Below, in pieces: positions 1 to 7,646 of a stretch of DNA of 22,747 nt. How positions within the stretch are numbered: the first letter of the stretch is position 1; each line of letters starts with the position of its first letter. The DNA is from Pseudomonadota bacterium (GTDB taxonomy: Bacteria > Pseudomonadota > Alphaproteobacteria > Sphingomonadales > Sphingomonadaceae), in the NCBI GenBank assembly GCA_023413015.1, contig JAEZQR010000207.1, forward strand, positions 1 through 22,747. Direction: 5' to 3'. Both the position numbers and the translations under genes were made by a program. A model generated the notes under the pieces. It was not told the origin of the DNA. It ran no database searches and saw only the letters and a list, made by a program, of their open reading frames with translations.

Positions 1-1
1 T

Positions 2-508
2 GGCCTCCTCCACCAGAACGCGTCACTGTTCGCCCTTCGCCTCTGGTCGCTGCTTGTCGAGGACGAGGACGCATTTCAGATCATCCGTCGCCAAGTCGAG
101 GCCCAACTCGATCGACTGGATGTCGGAGCGAGCGCGGACAGCGAATATCTCTTGGAGGAGAACATCATCGACATCTCCTTGAGCGACCTTCAATTGCAGC
201 CTGGGAGCGAAGAGCGGCCAATCGAGATCATCAACAAACGGAGCGGCAGCATCACTGCCCGCTTGATGGCGCTCGCTGAGCTCGATCTGGAGATTGAATT
301 CGACTTCTATGCTCAGCGGCCCGACCGAAGCCTCTCGGTCATCGGCCAAACCGCAAGGAGTGCATCCACCTCCACCGAGATCGAATTGCTGGTCACATTC
401 AGCGACGATCTTACCGAGCTCAGCGTGCTTCGCGTCGAGCTATCGCCTAGGTTCGCCAACGTGCCTTGCGGCTTTGTCGAACCGGATTGGGTTCACGACC
501 GATCATGA
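2..508 (+). CDS. Partial hypothetical protein (C-terminal ~168 residues), possibly a PIN-type protein tail
   Basis: The frame is open from the first bases of the window to a TGA at 506-508, so the gene begins outside the window. The visible part starts with a helical stretch (LFALRLWSLLVEDEDAF), continues with acidic helices, and ends in a beta-rich segment with alternating polar and hydrophobic residues (LDLEIEFDFYAQRPD, STEIELLVTF). I see no catalytic motif. A beta-rich tail of this kind follows the nuclease domain in some PIN (DUF4935-like) proteins, and that is my only basis for the suggestion. An equally long frame on the opposite strand (23-349) looks like a shadow. I am fairly sure this is coding because of the length and regular amino acid pattern, but unsure of its identity. 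Confidence 0.5.
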   Translation, partial: GLLHQNASLFALRLWSLLVEDEDAFQIIRRQVEAQLDRLDVGASADSEYLLEENIIDISLSDLQLQPGSEERPIEIINKRSGSITARLMALAELDLEIEFDFYAQRPDRSLSVIGQTARSASTSTEIELLVTFSDDLTELSVLRVELSPRFANVPCGFVEPDWVHDRS

Positions 509-941
509 TGCCGACCCCGGCTGCCCCATCACCGTCTGTCACTGGACGAATCGAGGCAGCTACGAACTGACGTAGCCCTCCCCCTTTGCACATATCAGGT
601 TGGCAGGCGTCGCGGGCCAGCGGCCGCGGGAGCTTCACATACTTCCTGTTATCAAACCGATCGCTGACCTTGGGCGTTATCGGGCCTTACACCGAAGACT
701 TTGGCTGTCGACCCAATGTCCGTTTCCGGCAGGCGCTGCGGAGGTATGGAACGACCGACTTGGGTGCAATCCGGACATTAGCTCTGATGCTGCCCACGTC
801 GTGGTTGGACCCCTTAGCCGCCGGTACGCGCATGTCAGGAATGGCAGCTTTGGGTGGGGAGCGGACCTTCAGCATGTGCGTCGTCACCGAGCGCGGCTTC
901 AGCCGTAGCAACCTTGCGCGGGGGTAATCGTTCGTCTGCCA
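509..941. repeat. Gene-free spacer with degenerate dispersed intergenic repeat sequence
   Basis: No convincing gene lies here, although short open frames exist on both strands. Around 716-905 the sequence contains several pieces built on one theme: AATGTCCGTTTCCGGCAGG at 715-733, CCGGACATTAGCTC near 770-784, and AGCTTTGGGTGGGGAGCGGAC at about 846-866. These resemble from memory a repeat-like non-coding sequence scattered between genes in sphingomonads and Bradyrhizobium, often mis-annotated as small proteins. TTCGTCTGCCAATGGCCC at 931-948, another element I associate with this sequence, runs into the start of the next gene. The family assignment is recalled, not searched. Confidence 0.4.
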
Positions 942-1628
942 ATGGCCCAACTCAGCCACGCCAAGACTCACGGCGCCGAGCGCGGGCTCCACCGCTTGGA
1001 GGGGTTCAGCGACGCGGTTTTTGCAATCGCGCTGACCCTGCTGATCGTCGAGATCAAGGTCCCCGGATCTCCCGACGGGCCACATGGCTACATGGATCTC
1101 GCAAGAGCGATGGCCGAGCAGTGGCGGGAGCATCTCGCCCTAGTCCTCTGCTATCTGGTGATCGGCACCTATTGGCTGCAGCATCATTATTCGGGCCGCA
1201 TCTACGCCAGGAGCGATCACTGGTTCAGCGCGATCAACCTCCTGTTTCTGCTGGCCATCGTCGTCATTCCCTATCCGATCCGCGTCTGGTGCTTCCACCT
1301 CGGCACGCGCTTCGAGCCCGTGGGATCAGTGACTTTGGTCACCGGCCTCGCCCTGACCGCCTGCACGTGGATGGCCAAGTGGTTTTACGGAATGTCGGGC
1401 CGCCGGGTGATCGACGAACGGCTCGCGCCCGATTTCATCCGTCAGATGACGCGCCGCTATGGCATTGCGACGCTCATCCAGATCGTTGCAGTTCCGGTCG
1501 AGTTCGTGGCGGCGCGGGTTGGGGTGGCCCTCGCGCTGCTGTGCGTCGCCTTCTTCCTGCTGCCGCCGCCCAAGCCACGTTACAAGCCTGGACAGGAGCC
1601 GGACGAGGAGGAGAAGTCGAACGATTAG
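942..1628 (+). CDS. TMEM175-family (DUF1211) potassium channel protein
   Basis: This 228-residue integral membrane protein probably forms a potassium-permeable channel in the inner membrane. Bacterial TMEM175 proteins are about 200 residues with six membrane helices and assemble as tetramers; the first helix carries an R-x-x-x-F-S-D signature lining the pore. Here that signature is complete: R18, F22, S23, D24 in RLEGFSDAVFAIALTLL. Further hydrophobic segments follow near residues 62-80, 93-112, 125-142 and 175-205. The C-terminus is charged (DEEEKSND). The ATG at 942 is the only ATG near the signature but lies inside a sequence resembling an intergenic repeat and has no good Shine-Dalgarno, so the exact start is uncertain. 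The family call is firm; selectivity and physiological role are inferred from the family. Confidence 0.9.
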   Translation: MAQLSHAKTHGAERGLHRLEGFSDAVFAIALTLLIVEIKVPGSPDGPHGYMDLARAMAEQWREHLALVLCYLVIGTYWLQHHYSGRIYARSDHWFSAINLLFLLAIVVIPYPIRVWCFHLGTRFEPVGSVTLVTGLALTACTWMAKWFYGMSGRRVIDERLAPDFIRQMTRRYGIATLIQIVAVPVEFVAARVGVALALLCVAFFLLPPPKPRYKPGQEPDEEEKSND

Positions 1629-1678
1629 CTATGGCGAGAGATTGATCGGGAAGCATCAATGTCCGAAGCTGGGCGCGT

Positions 1679-1936
1679 GTGGTCCTACGCTGCCAATGTC
1701 GCAAATGGGTCGAATGCGGGCGTTGGTTCGGGCCGTCGGCAACCTCCCGCGAAGCCGGTAGGCGGATCATCACGCACTCGTGGCAGCGCCGTCATCTTGT
1801 CGAGCATCTGGAGCGTCTGCGCGCCGACCGCGACGCCATCGAGCGGGCAGGCAACGCACTGCCTGAGTATGTGCTGACCGCGATCCGCGCTGCCGAAGCC
1901 GAACTCGTCCGACGGGACACAACGCAACACCGCTGA
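1679..1936 (+). CDS. Small hypothetical protein with N-terminal cysteine motif
   Basis: This is a possible 85-residue protein that I do not recognise. It would begin with GTG at 1679, the only usual start after the in-frame stop at 1643-1645. The first residues hold a C-x-C-x6-C arrangement (CQCRKWVEC), which could bind metal, followed by a basic region and a long amphipathic helix (residues ~40-80, rich in E, R, L and A). The Shine-Dalgarno is weak. The orderly helix and codon use suggest a real gene, but the overlapping frames 1659-1877 (+) and 1685-1948 (-) are of similar length, so this is a tentative call. It runs towards the small - strand gene at 1966-2160. Confidence 0.35.
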   Translation: MVLRCQCRKWVECGRWFGPSATSREAGRRIITHSWQRRHLVEHLERLRADRDAIERAGNALPEYVLTAIRAAEAELVRRDTTQHR

Positions 1937-1954
1937 GCGGCACCCCACCTCGCT

Positions 1955-1986
1955 GCACTAGCGGCTCAGGTGTCGCTCCGCAGTGC
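1955..1986. terminator. Possible bidirectional hairpin between convergent small genes
   Basis: GCACT (1955-1959) pairs with AGTGC (1982-1986) and GCGG (1961-1964) pairs with CCGC (1978-1981), with one bulged A and a 13-nt loop. The hairpin sits at the meeting point of two convergent small genes and covers the stop codon of the - strand one. There is no T tract on either side, so terminator function is only a guess from position. Confidence 0.3.
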
Positions 1987-2160
1987 ATCGATAGCGCGTT
2001 TTACACGCGGCGGTGATAACCAGCCGGTGGGCTCGCGGCCCTCTGCGCGGTCCAGCCGGTCGATGAGCGCGTGGACGACCGCGTTCGGTATCTTCCACCC
2101 GACCTTAACCATGTCGCGCAGTTCATCCAGTTCGTCGTCGGTGACGTTCACACCCACCAC
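1966..2160 (-). CDS. Small hypothetical acidic/helical protein
   Basis: This 64-residue protein begins NVTDDELDELRDMVKVGWK after a short leader and continues with two further helices (AVVHALIDRLDRAE, PPRVKRAIDALRSDT). The composition is that of a genuine small helical protein, with alternating acidic and hydrophobic residues, and it is more convincing than the frames it overlaps. Several GTG codons cluster at the start (2160, 2157, 2151) after AGCGGGG, so the exact start is uncertain. I do not recognise the family. The rsbQ-frame extension upstream of 2476 overlaps this gene on the other strand, but that extension is not needed for the hydrolase. Confidence 0.45.
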   Translation of the reverse strand: MVGVNVTDDELDELRDMVKVGWKIPNAVVHALIDRLDRAEGREPTGWLSPPRVKRAIDALRSDT

Positions 2161-2475
2161 CCCGCTGATCTTCGTTTAATGATTCATAGCACTGTGGCTG
2201 CGCGCCTCAACGCAGGAAAGGTCCGGTACGGGTCGCGTCCTGACGTGCCGCGAGGTCAGCTCAGGGTGGGTAGCGGACACAAGACGGTTGCCCATCCGGC
2301 GTCAGCTTCGCGCCCGTTAGCCGACCTTCGAGCTGTACACGTTGTTGGTCGGCTCGCGACCGATGGCGGACGCTTAACATCCTTGTCGTCAGCGCCCACC
2401 GCGAGTCCAAGCCGGTTGCCCTCTCCGCGCTGCTCCTGTAGCGACCGTCATGCCGGGGAGCTGCATGGAGGTGGG
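2161..2475. other. Gene-free spacer upstream of rsbQ-like gene
   Basis: The rsbQ frame stays open through this stretch, but the translation is low in recognisable structure and the hydrolase fold starts only at 2476, so I treat it as non-coding. It should contain the promoter of the rsbQ cluster, but I see no clear -35/-10 pair. GGGTGGGTAGCGGACAC at 2265-2281 and GGCGGACGCTTAACATC at about 2366-2382 resemble pieces of the 716-905 repeat, suggesting an eroded second copy. A GGAAA-N16-CGTC sequence near 2216-2240 is only a two-mismatch approximation of an EcfG-type promoter. Confidence 0.3.
2467..2474 (+). promoter_or_regulatory. Ribosome binding site fixing the rsbQ-like start
   Basis: GGAGGTGG lies just upstream of the ATG at 2476 and matches the 16S anti-Shine-Dalgarno well. 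It decides the start, because the frame remains open for 400 bases upstream. The resulting N-terminus also aligns with that of B. subtilis RsbQ. Confidence 0.7.
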
Positions 2476-3264
2476 ATGGCAGTCCTTTCGCGGAACAACG
2501 TGCACGTCTCGGGCCGTGGCGACCAAGCGATGATCTTCGCGCACGGCTACGGCTGCGACCAGAATATGTGGCGGTTCGTGGCACCAGCCTTCGAGGACAG
2601 CCACCGGGTCGTGCTGTTCGACCATGTCGGCAGCGGCCGGTCCGACCTTTCCGCCTACGACCGGAGCAAGTACGCGTCGCTCGCCGGCTATGCCGACGAT
2701 GTGCTCGAGATCTGCGATACGGTCGATGCGCAGCGGCCTGTCCTGGTCGGACACTCGGTCAGCTCGATCATCGGCATTCTGGCGGCGGTCAAAGACCCCG
2801 CCCGTTTCGAGAAGCTGGTGCTGATCGCGCCGTCGCCGTGCTTCATCAACGACGGCGACTATGTCGGCGGCTTTGCTCGCGAGGACATCGAGGAGCTGCT
2901 GGAGGTCCTCGACAGCAACTATCTCGGCTGGTCAAGCCAGATGGCGCCGGTCATCATGGGCAATCCGGACCGCCCTGAGCTCGGGCAAGAGCTCACGAAC
3001 AGCTTCTGCCAGTCCGACCCTGAAATCTCGAAGCACTTCGCGCGGGTCACGTTCATGGCGGACCATCGGTCGGACCTGGCCGGCGTCTCAACGCCCTCGC
3101 TCATCCTGCAATGCTCGCAGGATGCCATCGCGCCGACCTGCGTGGGCGAATATATGCAGCGCTCGCTCGCCGGTTCGCGCCTGGTGGTGATGGAAGCGAC
3201 CGGCCACTGCCCGCACCTCAGCGCGCCTGACGAGACGATCGCCGCTATCAAGTCGTTCCTGTAG
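2476..3264 (+). CDS. rsbQ: RsbQ-like alpha/beta hydrolase
   Basis: This 262-residue soluble hydrolase matches Bacillus subtilis RsbQ along its whole length, as far as I recall that sequence. Shared blocks are GYGCDQNMW, VAPAFEDSHRVVLFDHVGSG, GHSVSS, LIAPSPCFIND, QCSQDAIA and ATGHCPHLSAPDET. The catalytic triad is visible: S94 (nucleophile elbow G-H-S-V-S), D216 and H244. In Bacillus, RsbQ is required for the PAS-domain phosphatase RsbP to respond to energy stress and is thought to produce or deliver a small hydrophobic ligand to the PAS domain; plant karrikin and strigolactone receptors are relatives. Here the next gene, 9 bp downstream, starts with an RsbP-like PAS domain but is a hybrid histidine kinase rather than a phosphatase. 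The functional link is inferred from that pairing. The start is set by a strong ribosome binding site. Confidence 0.92.
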   Translation: MAVLSRNNVHVSGRGDQAMIFAHGYGCDQNMWRFVAPAFEDSHRVVLFDHVGSGRSDLSAYDRSKYASLAGYADDVLEICDTVDAQRPVLVGHSVSSIIGILAAVKDPARFEKLVLIAPSPCFINDGDYVGGFAREDIEELLEVLDSNYLGWSSQMAPVIMGNPDRPELGQELTNSFCQSDPEISKHFARVTFMADHRSDLAGVSTPSLILQCSQDAIAPTCVGEYMQRSLAGSRLVVMEATGHCPHLSAPDETIAAIKSFL

Positions 3265-3273
3265 GGCGAGCCG

Positions 3274-4968
3274 TTGGCCGAGCATGATCATCCGGGCGTA
3301 GGGATCGACCATGCGCTTCTTCAGGAAAGCCTGGAGGAACTCTACGAAGACGCGCCTTGCGGCTATCTCTCAACGCAGCCTGACGGTACGATCATCCGGG
3401 TCAACCGCACGCTCCTCGACTGGCTGGGGCGCAGCTGCGAGGATGTCGTCGGGCGCTGCCTGCCTGACCTGCTGACGGTCGCCGGCCGCATCTATCACGA
3501 GACGCATTTCGCGCCGCTGCTGCGGATGCAGGGCTTCGTGAGCGAGGTCGCCTTCGACCTGATCGTTCGAGGCGGGGAACGGCTGCCGGTGCTCGTCAAT
3601 GCCGTTCAGAAAAAGGATGATGCCGGCAAGCCGCTCTTCAACCGGATCACCATCTTCAACGCCACCGACCGACGGAAGTATGAGCGCGAGCTGCTGATCG
3701 CGCGTCGCACCGCCGAGACCGCCACCGCCGAGCTTCAGGCGCTCAACGCTACCCTTGAGCAGCGGGTACAGGAGGAGATCGCCGAGCGTCTGAAGGCCGA
3801 GGAGGCGTTGCGGCAAGCGCTGAAGCTTGAGGCCATCGGGCAGCTCACCGGCGGCGTCGCCCACGACTTCAACAATCTGCTCACCATCATCCTCGGCGGT
3901 CTCGACATGATCGAGCGCCAGCTCGCCACGATGCCGGACACGCCCGAGACGGCCCGCCTGCGACGGGCACGGGGCATCTCGGGCGATGGCGCGCAGCGCG
4001 CGGCCACGCTCACCAAGCGGCTGCTGGCCTTCTCGCGGCGCCAGCCGCTCGAGCCCAAGGTCATCCAGCCGAACAAGCTGGTGGCCGAGATGTCGGAGCT
4101 GCTGCGCCGCACGCTCGGCGAAACCATCGAGCTGGAGACGGTGCTGGCCGGCAGCCTGTGGCGCACGGTCGTCGATCCGAGCCAGCTGGAGAACGCCGTC
4201 CTCAACCTGGCGGTGAATGCCAGGGATGCCATGCCGGATGGCGGCAAGCTCACCATCGAGACGCACAACAGCTCGCTCGACGAAGCTTATGTCGCGCAGG
4301 TGGTCGAGGACCTGCCGGCCGGTCAATATGTGCTGATCGCCGTTACCGACAGCGGCACCGGCATGGATGCGCAAACGCTGGAGAAGGTGTTCGAGCCCTT
4401 CTTCACCACCAAGGAAGCGGGCAAGGGCACCGGGCTGGGCCTGAGCCAGGTCTATGGCTTCGTGCGCCAATCAGGCGGGCACATCCGCATCTACAGCGAG
4501 CCTGGCGAAGGCACGACGATCAAGATCTATCTGCCGCGCGCCCATGATCAGGAGGCGGAGGTGAGCCGCACGGCTGCTCCGGCCACCTCGCTCCGAGGCA
4601 GCGGAGAGACCATTCTCGTCGTTGAGGACTATGACGACCTGCGCGAGTATAGCAGCACTGCGCTTGGCGAGCTGGGCTACCGCGTGCTGGCGGCGGCCAA
4701 CGGGCCGGACGCCCTGCAGCTTCTCGCGGCGCACCCCGAGATCCGGCTGCTGTTCACCGACGTGGTGATGCCGGGCGGCATGAACGGGCGGCAGCTCGCC
4801 GACGAGGCCCAGCGCTGGCACCCCAAGCTCAAGGTGCTCTTCACGACCGGCTACACGCGCAACGCCATCGTCCACCACGGCCGGCTCGATGCGGGCGTCG
4901 AACTGATCGGCAAGCCCTTCACCTATGACCAGCTTGCCGCCAAGGTGCGGCAACTGCTCGATGGCTAG
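3274..4968 (+). CDS. PAS (RsbP-type) hybrid sensor histidine kinase/response regulator
   Basis: This 564-residue cytoplasmic protein has no membrane segment. Domains: PAS (residues ~15-135), coiled coil (~140-185), HisKA with phospho-acceptor H197 in GGVAHDFNNLL, HATPase_c (N-box NLAVNARDAMPDGG, G boxes DSGTGMD and GKGTGLGLSQVYG), and a C-terminal receiver (~450-562) with D496 in LLFTDVVMPGG and K in GKPFT. The PAS begins EDAPCGYLSTQPDGTIIRVN and contains LLTVAGRIYHETHFAPLLRMQGF, which closely resembles the RsbP PAS, the partner of RsbQ in Bacillus. The gene starts with TTG at 3274 in the same frame as the upstream hydrolase, just after its TAG, with AGGGCGAG before it; the two are surely co-transcribed. 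The kinase presumably autophosphorylates when the PAS receives the RsbQ product. No Hpt or separate regulator is nearby. Confidence 0.93.
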   Translation: MAEHDHPGVGIDHALLQESLEELYEDAPCGYLSTQPDGTIIRVNRTLLDWLGRSCEDVVGRCLPDLLTVAGRIYHETHFAPLLRMQGFVSEVAFDLIVRGGERLPVLVNAVQKKDDAGKPLFNRITIFNATDRRKYERELLIARRTAETATAELQALNATLEQRVQEEIAERLKAEEALRQALKLEAIGQLTGGVAHDFNNLLTIILGGLDMIERQLATMPDTPETARLRRARGISGDGAQRAATLTKRLLAFSRRQPLEPKVIQPNKLVAEMSELLRRTLGETIELETVLAGSLWRTVVDPSQLENAVLNLAVNARDAMPDGGKLTIETHNSSLDEAYVAQVVEDLPAGQYVLIAVTDSGTGMDAQTLEKVFEPFFTTKEAGKGTGLGLSQVYGFVRQSGGHIRIYSEPGEGTTIKIYLPRAHDQEAEVSRTAAPATSLRGSGETILVVEDYDDLREYSSTALGELGYRVLAAANGPDALQLLAAHPEIRLLFTDVVMPGGMNGRQLADEAQRWHPKLKVLFTTGYTRNAIVHHGRLDAGVELIGKPFTYDQLAAKVRQLLDG

Positions 4969-5054
4969 ACGGCCCTGATGCTTCCCGGTAGCGGTTGGGT
5001 TCTCTGGCTGGCTGACGTCAGTGGCAACATCGTTTCGGGGCGGACCTCTCGATC

Positions 5055-7472
5055 GTGATCGGCCGAGCTTCAAGAACCTTCGCGCCAGTTACCGCGCTCA
5101 AGGTGTATATCGCCGCTGCGCTCGTTATTCCGCTGCTGCTGTTCGCACTGGCGGCAGCGTACGACTACGAGCAGTTGAAGCAGGACGCTCAGGAGCGCGC
5201 CGCGCGCAACGCACTGGCACTGGCCGAGCACGCGCAACGCGTCCTGGCAGCCCAGGACAGCACGCTTCAGCGTGTCGACGAGCGCACCAGTGCGCTTGAT
5301 CGACAGCAGCTCCGAGACCCGTCTGTTCATCGCTGGCTTCGCCAGATCACGGATGCGTCGGAGTATGTCGTCGCAACCAGTATCATCGACGGTGATGGCA
5401 GCGTGCTGGCCTCGAGCCTGCAATATCCGATTCCACAGACCCATGCCCGCGACCGAAGCTACTTCCGGGCTTTCGCCGATAGCATGCGCGGCGGCGTGTT
5501 CATCAGCGAACCGATCATCGGGCGTCCGACCGGTCTTGAGGTGTTCCAGCTTTCGCGCCGCCGGACCTCGCCAGCCGCGGGCTTCCCCGGGGTGCTGGTG
5601 GCGTCCGTCACGCCGGCCGCGTTGGCCGACTTCTACCGCCGGTTTGCCGCGCCGGGGGACTCGGTCACCCTGGCGCGGGCGGACGGCACTGTTCTCGCCC
5701 GCTATCCGTCGGTGAATACCGGTGTGACGCGCCTTCCAGCCAAGAGCGGGCTGATGCGATCGATCATGGTTCAGCCCGAGGCTGGCTTCTATCGCACCAC
5801 CTCTCACCTCGATCGCGTTGACCGGTTGCATGCCTACCGAAAGGCCGGCCAGTGGCCGGTCTATGTCAGCTATGGCGCCAGCGTCGGGGCCATCTGGGCA
5901 CAGTGGCGGCGGGATCTGGCCGTGCTTGGCACCATCACGGGCCTTGCGACGCTTCTGCTCCTCGGCATTGGCGCGATCGCCATCAGGCGTGCCCACCGCG
6001 AGCAAGCCGCACTCGCCCGCTTCGGTGAAGAGGCGCAAGCCCGCGCGCGCGCCGAGACCGAGGCACAGGCCGCCTCCGACCGCGCCGCGCGTGCCGAAGC
6101 GGAACTCGCGCTCCAGACCAGCGAGGAGCGGCTGCGCGACATCACCGACGCCCTCCCCGTGCTCATCTCCTATATCGATGCCGACCAGCGCTTCCGGTTC
6201 GTCAACAAGGCCTATGAAGACTGGTTCGGCCGTCCGCTGAGCGAGATCGCCGGCCGGTCGCTGCGGGAGGTGATGGACGCTTCGATGTACGCGGCGCGGC
6301 GCGCCTACGTCGAGCGCGCGCTGTCCGGCGAAGCGGTGACCTACGAGGTGACGTTCCCGCATGCGGCGGGGCCACGAGAGACGCTCGTGCGCCACATACC
6401 GCATTGGGGCACAGACGGCATGGTACTTGGCATGTATGCCCTAGTGCAGGACGTCACCGACCAGAAGTGCGTCGAGGTGGCCCTTCGAGAGAGCCGCGAT
6501 CGTCTGCAGGCCGTGCTCGACGCTGTTCCCGCTGCCATCCTCATCGCCACCGATCCGAGCTGCCGAGTGATCGAGGCCAACCGCCGCGCGACCGAGCTGA
6601 TGCGCATGGCCCCCGGAGACAGCCTCTCGCGCAGCAACGTCGAGACAGCTCCCCGCCACTTCAGGATCTTCAATGCCGATGGGCGTGAGCTTGCGCCGCA
6701 TGAACTGCCGGTTCAGCGGGCGGCGCGGGGCGAGGTGTTGCGGCAGCACGAGGAGCGCGTCGAGTTCGACGACGGCTCGTCGATTCACCTCCTCGGCAAC
6801 GCCGTGCCGCTCAAAGATGAGGCCGGTACGATCATCGGCGCGGTCGGTGCCTTCATCGACATCACCGAGCGCCGGCGCGCCGAAGAGCACCAGCGCCTGC
6901 TGATCAACGAGCTCAATCATCGGGTGAAGAATACGCTCGCCATCGTTCAGGGCATCGCGCAGCAGACGTTTCGTGGGCCGAACTTCCCCGTCGAGATCAG
7001 GCAAACCTACGAGGGGCGGCTGGCAGCGCTATCGGCCGCCCACAACCTGCTGACCCGCCAGAACTGGGAGTCAGCACCGCTTCGGTCGATCATCGTCGAT
7101 GCCATCGCCGCTGTCTGCCCACAGCCCGATCGGGTGGTGATCGATGGTCCGGATCTGTCGCTTTCTCCGAAGACAGCTGTCAACTTCGCCATGACCATCC
7201 ACGAACTCGCAACCAATGCGCTGAAGTACGGCGCCCTGACCCGACCCGAGGGGCGGATCGAAATCCGCTGGCAGACGAAAAATCAGCGGCTCAACCTCGT
7301 CTGGCGGGAAATGGGTGGACCAGCTGTCGTGCCACCGGCCAAGCGGGGGTTTGGCACGCGCATGATTGAGCGCGGCCTTGCAGCTGAACTGGATGGTCAG
7401 GTGACCGTCGAATTTTTACCCGATGGGGTGGTCTGCACGATCAACGCACCATTGCCCGGCACCAGCGGCTAG
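5055..7472 (+). CDS. Membrane HWE-family sensor histidine kinase, Cache-like and two PAS domains
   Basis: This 805-residue inner membrane kinase has a membrane helix at residues ~16-36, an extracytoplasmic Cache/PDC-like sensor (~40-285; DRSYFRAF and LSRRR...GFPGVLVASV are typical), a second helix (~290-312), an alanine-rich coiled coil, PAS 1 (~355-475), PAS 2 (~478-613) and an HWE kinase core. H622 in ELNHRVKNTLAIVQ is the phospho-acceptor; the family-defining residues H716 (HELATNALKYGAL), W750 and E752 (WREMGGP) are all present. There is no receiver domain. HWE kinases often feed the alphaproteobacterial general stress response through PhyR, but the target here is unknown. It begins 86 bp after the PAS hybrid kinase, on the same strand, so it could be in the same operon. 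The GTG at 5055 is chosen because it leaves a short positive N-terminus before the first helix; GTG at 5103 is possible but would cut into that helix. Confidence 0.92.
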   Translation: MIGRASRTFAPVTALKVYIAAALVIPLLLFALAAAYDYEQLKQDAQERAARNALALAEHAQRVLAAQDSTLQRVDERTSALDRQQLRDPSVHRWLRQITDASEYVVATSIIDGDGSVLASSLQYPIPQTHARDRSYFRAFADSMRGGVFISEPIIGRPTGLEVFQLSRRRTSPAAGFPGVLVASVTPAALADFYRRFAAPGDSVTLARADGTVLARYPSVNTGVTRLPAKSGLMRSIMVQPEAGFYRTTSHLDRVDRLHAYRKAGQWPVYVSYGASVGAIWAQWRRDLAVLGTITGLATLLLLGIGAIAIRRAHREQAALARFGEEAQARARAETEAQAASDRAARAEAELALQTSEERLRDITDALPVLISYIDADQRFRFVNKAYEDWFGRPLSEIAGRSLREVMDASMYAARRAYVERALSGEAVTYEVTFPHAAGPRETLVRHIPHWGTDGMVLGMYALVQDVTDQKCVEVALRESRDRLQAVLDAVPAAILIATDPSCRVIEANRRATELMRMAPGDSLSRSNVETAPRHFRIFNADGRELAPHELPVQRAARGEVLRQHEERVEFDDGSSIHLLGNAVPLKDEAGTIIGAVGAFIDITERRRAEEHQRLLINELNHRVKNTLAIVQGIAQQTFRGPNFPVEIRQTYEGRLAALSAAHNLLTRQNWESAPLRSIIVDAIAAVCPQPDRVVIDGPDLSLSPKTAVNFAMTIHELATNALKYGALTRPEGRIEIRWQTKNQRLNLVWREMGGPAVVPPAKRGFGTRMIERGLAAELDGQVTVEFLPDGVVCTINAPLPGTSG

Positions 7473-7473
7473 A

Positions 7474-7493
7474 CGTGGTGCCCAGGAACCACG
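7474..7493. terminator. Weak hairpin after the + strand HWE kinase
   Basis: CGTGGT (7474-7479) and ACCACG (7488-7493) form a 6-bp stem with an 8-nt loop immediately after the TAG of the kinase. There is no T tract. The 174-bp gap between the two convergent kinase genes holds nothing else I can support. Confidence 0.25.
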
Positions 7494-7646
7494 CTGCTTA
7501 CAGCGCGCACCTTCAGGCCTTTCTACGCCCGGCTGCATCAGCGGGGGCGCGACAGGGAACGCTCGGTCGATGACGCGAAGCCAGCGTCCAGCGTTGAACA
7601 CGAATTCAGGGGCAGACAGCAAGTCGCCGAGCGAAGGATGCAACCG

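Noticed and set aside
2071..2475. N-terminal extension of the rsbQ frame
   Set aside because: The extra residues do not belong to the hydrolase family, overlap a better - strand small gene, and a strong ribosome site marks ATG 2476.
5070..6404. A 444-codon - strand frame opposite the membrane HWE kinase (and similar ones at 3370-4470 and 17296-18597)
   Set aside because: These mirror certain kinase genes, carry no domain signatures and are rich in R, G, H and Q as expected of shadows.
7416..7643. 75-codon - strand ORF after the multi-PAS kinase stop (MHPSLGDLLSAPEF...)
   Set aside because: Its last third overlaps the end of the HWE kinase antisense, it has no Shine-Dalgarno, and no family is recognised. 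The first 40 residues look faintly protein-like but not enough.
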